DNA from: Halobacteriovorax sp.
GTDB taxonomy: Bacteria > Bdellovibrionota > Bacteriovoracia > Bacteriovoracales > Bacteriovoracaceae
Direction of reading: 5' to 3'
Assembly: GCA_002686115.1 (NCBI GenBank)
Contig: NZAF01000113.1
Span: 1-6,899, forward strand
DNA length: 6,899 nucleotides
Below are positions 5,690 to 6,899 of this stretch, piece after piece. Within the stretch, counting starts at the first letter, position 1, and each line of letters begins with the position of its first letter. The notes under the pieces are model-generated. The model was not told the origin of the DNA and did no database searches. It was given only the letters and a program-made list of their open reading frames with translations. The position numbers and the translations under genes are program-made.

Positions 5690-5719
5690 TTGCCAATATA
5701 TCAGGCACTTATCTAGAAT
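5690..5719 (+). promoter_or_regulatory. Candidate promoter for fabH-fabD
   Basis: TTGCCA (5690-5695, five of six) and TAGAAT (5714-5719, five of six) are 18 bases apart. The start would be near 5726, giving a leader of about 32 bases. This fits the rpmF terminator upstream, which requires the fab genes to have their own promoter or to depend on that of the small gene. Confidence 0.5.
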
Positions 5720-5757
5720 TTCCACTTATTTAATTTCCCATGAATTGAGAGGATAGT

Positions 5758-6753
5758 TTGATTAAAGTCAAAATTAAAGGAACAGGAATTTACGCTCCTA
5801 AAAAAGTCGTTACTAATTTTGATCTCGCTGAAGTTGTAGAAACTTCTGATGAATGGATCTATGAAAGAACAGGTATTAAAAGAAGACATATATGTTCAAC
5901 TGAAGGCGGTGAATGGCCAAGTGACATGGCCTATGAAGCTACTCAGATGGCACTAAAGAACGCAGGTCTTGAAGCAAATGATATCGACATGATTATTTTT
6001 GCTTCAGTTACTCCCGATTATAAACTTCCAAATACTGCATGTATTCTTCAACAAAAACTAGGGATCACAAATAAATGTGCGGCCCTAGATATTGCAGCTG
6101 CATGCTCTGGTTTTGTTTATGGAATTAATATGGTCACAGGGCTAATAAAGATTGGTGCCATTAAGAATGCATTAATCGTTGGAAGTGAAATGCTTTCAAG
6201 AGAAGTCAACTGGGAAGACAGAAATTCATGTATTCTCTTTGGTGATGGTTGTGGAGTCGCAATTATTGGAGCGAATGAGAATAACGATGACTCAGATATC
6301 CTCTCTGTTCACTTAGGCGCAGATGGAAGTGGAAAAGAGTTCTTTGACCAACCTATCGGTGGTGCTGTCGAGCCAATCGCTGAAACCCACCTTAAAGAAA
6401 AAACTCACTTCATGCAAATGAAGGGAAAAGAAATGTTTAAGGTTGCCACAAGAACATTAGCAGAAAATGCAAAACTGGTTTTAGAAAAAGCTGATAAGTC
6501 GCTTGAAGATGTTGACTGGCTTATCCCACATCAGGCAAACGTAAGAATTATAGAAACAACTGGAAAGCTTTTAGGAATTGATCCTGAAAAAGTTATTATT
6601 AATATTGATGAATATGCCAATACTTCAGCAGCAACAATTCCAATAGCGATGCATGAGGCGATTACTGATGGAAGAATTAAAAGAGGACAAACTCTTTTAC
6701 TTGATGCCTTTGGTGCAGGCCTCACGACTGGGGCAACTTTACTTACTTATTAA
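5758..6753 (+). CDS. fabH: Beta-ketoacyl-ACP synthase III (FabH)
   Basis: The enzyme condenses acetyl-CoA (or another acyl-CoA) with malonyl-ACP, the first elongation step of type II fatty acid synthesis, in the cytoplasm. The 331 residues match the family. The catalytic triad is visible: C116 in DIAAACSGFVYG, H258 in LIPHQAN and N288 in EYANTSAA. Other family motifs are IKGTGIYAPKKVVTN at the N terminus, DEWIYERTGIKRR (31-43), FGDGCGVAII (161-170) and MKGKEMFKVA (221-230), plus a C-terminal DAFGAGLTTGATLL. The start is a TTG with GAGAGGA (5747-5753) in front; the in-frame ATG at 5740 is followed at once by a stop, and the N-terminal motif fits the TTG start. It stands 11 bases before fabD, so the two are co-transcribed. 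Acyl-CoA preference cannot be read from the sequence. Confidence 0.95.
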   Translation: MIKVKIKGTGIYAPKKVVTNFDLAEVVETSDEWIYERTGIKRRHICSTEGGEWPSDMAYEATQMALKNAGLEANDIDMIIFASVTPDYKLPNTACILQQKLGITNKCAALDIAAACSGFVYGINMVTGLIKIGAIKNALIVGSEMLSREVNWEDRNSCILFGDGCGVAIIGANENNDDSDILSVHLGADGSGKEFFDQPIGGAVEPIAETHLKEKTHFMQMKGKEMFKVATRTLAENAKLVLEKADKSLEDVDWLIPHQANVRIIETTGKLLGIDPEKVIINIDEYANTSAATIPIAMHEAITDGRIKRGQTLLLDAFGAGLTTGATLLTY

Positions 6754-6764
6754 TGGAGAATTTC

Positions 6765-6899
6765 ATGACTAAAGAAGTCGTCCTTATTTTCCCAGGACAA
6801 GGTTCACAATATGTGGGAATGGGAAAAGGTCTTGAAGGTCATTCGTCCTTTGAAACATTTAATGAAGCAAATACTGCTCTTGGATATGATCTTTCAAAA
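6765..6899 (+). CDS. fabD: Malonyl-CoA:ACP transacylase, N-terminal part (cut by window edge)
   Basis: Only the first 45 codons are in the window and the frame is open to the end. The start reads MTKEVVLIFPGQGSQYVGMG, with the FPGQGSQ motif (residues 9-15) that forms the oxyanion side of the FabD active site. The catalytic GHSLGE serine lies further on, outside the window. FabD moves malonyl from CoA to ACP, supplying the extender that FabH uses. GGAGA (6755-6759) precedes the ATG, and the gene begins 11 bases after fabH, as in the common fabH-fabD order. An acyltransferase domain of a polyketide synthase would begin similarly, but the context favours FabD. Confidence 0.9.
   Translation, partial: MTKEVVLIFPGQGSQYVGMGKGLEGHSSFETFNEANTALGYDLSK

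Noticed and set aside
6531..6725. 64-codon leftward frame inside fabH
   Set aside because: Antisense to the conserved active-site region of FabH.
1..6899. Mobile element, CRISPR array or defence island
   Set aside because: No transposase, integrase, regularly spaced repeats, toxin-antitoxin pair or compositional break was seen; the genes are mostly conserved housekeeping types.

Overview
The window is AT-rich (about two thirds A+T by eye), densely coded, uses the standard code, and carries only housekeeping-type genes. Gene content (a YebC/TACO1 protein, a Cys-bearing DUF177 protein paired with L32, and a fab cluster) plus a long receiver-like protein of unknown function fit a low-GC free-living Gram-negative bacterium. 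The overall look resembles Bdellovibrionota such as the Bacteriovorax/Halobacteriovorax group. That placement is inference from gene style only; no rRNA or other phylogenetic marker is present.

Layout. (1) 1-164: a leader region with a likely promoter for (2) a complete yebC/TACO1-type gene (165-890, +). (3) 903-4183 (-): a leftward operon read in the order aroK (shikimate kinase), a 457-residue receiver-like protein of unknown function, alr (alanine racemase), and then a doubtful 61-codon ORF at its 3' end. The receiver-like gene and alr share a 4-base ATGA overlap. The operon converges on yebC. (4) 4184-4299: a divergent promoter region with a perfect 11-bp inverted repeat and overlapping -10 boxes facing both ways. 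(5) 4300-5171 (+): DUF177/YceD family gene followed by rpmF (L32), closed by a strong intrinsic terminator. (6) 5411-5617 (+): a small gene for a membrane-anchored or secreted protein of 68 residues with a good ribosome binding site. (7) 5758 to the end (+): fabH, then the first 45 codons of fabD, preceded by their own likely promoter.

How the genes relate. aroK feeds aromatic amino acid synthesis, alr supplies D-alanine for peptidoglycan, DUF177 and L32 belong to large ribosomal subunit biogenesis, and fabH/fabD start type II fatty acid synthesis. The DUF177-rpmF-(plsX)-fabH-fabD order is widespread in bacteria. Here plsX is missing from its usual place, and a terminator, a small membrane-protein gene and a new promoter sit there instead.

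I do not see a mobile element, CRISPR array, RNA gene or clear defence system. The least explained items are the degenerate receiver-like protein coupled to alr, the inverted repeat in the divergent promoter region, the small gene in the plsX slot, and the hairpin-rich stretch 3' of alr.
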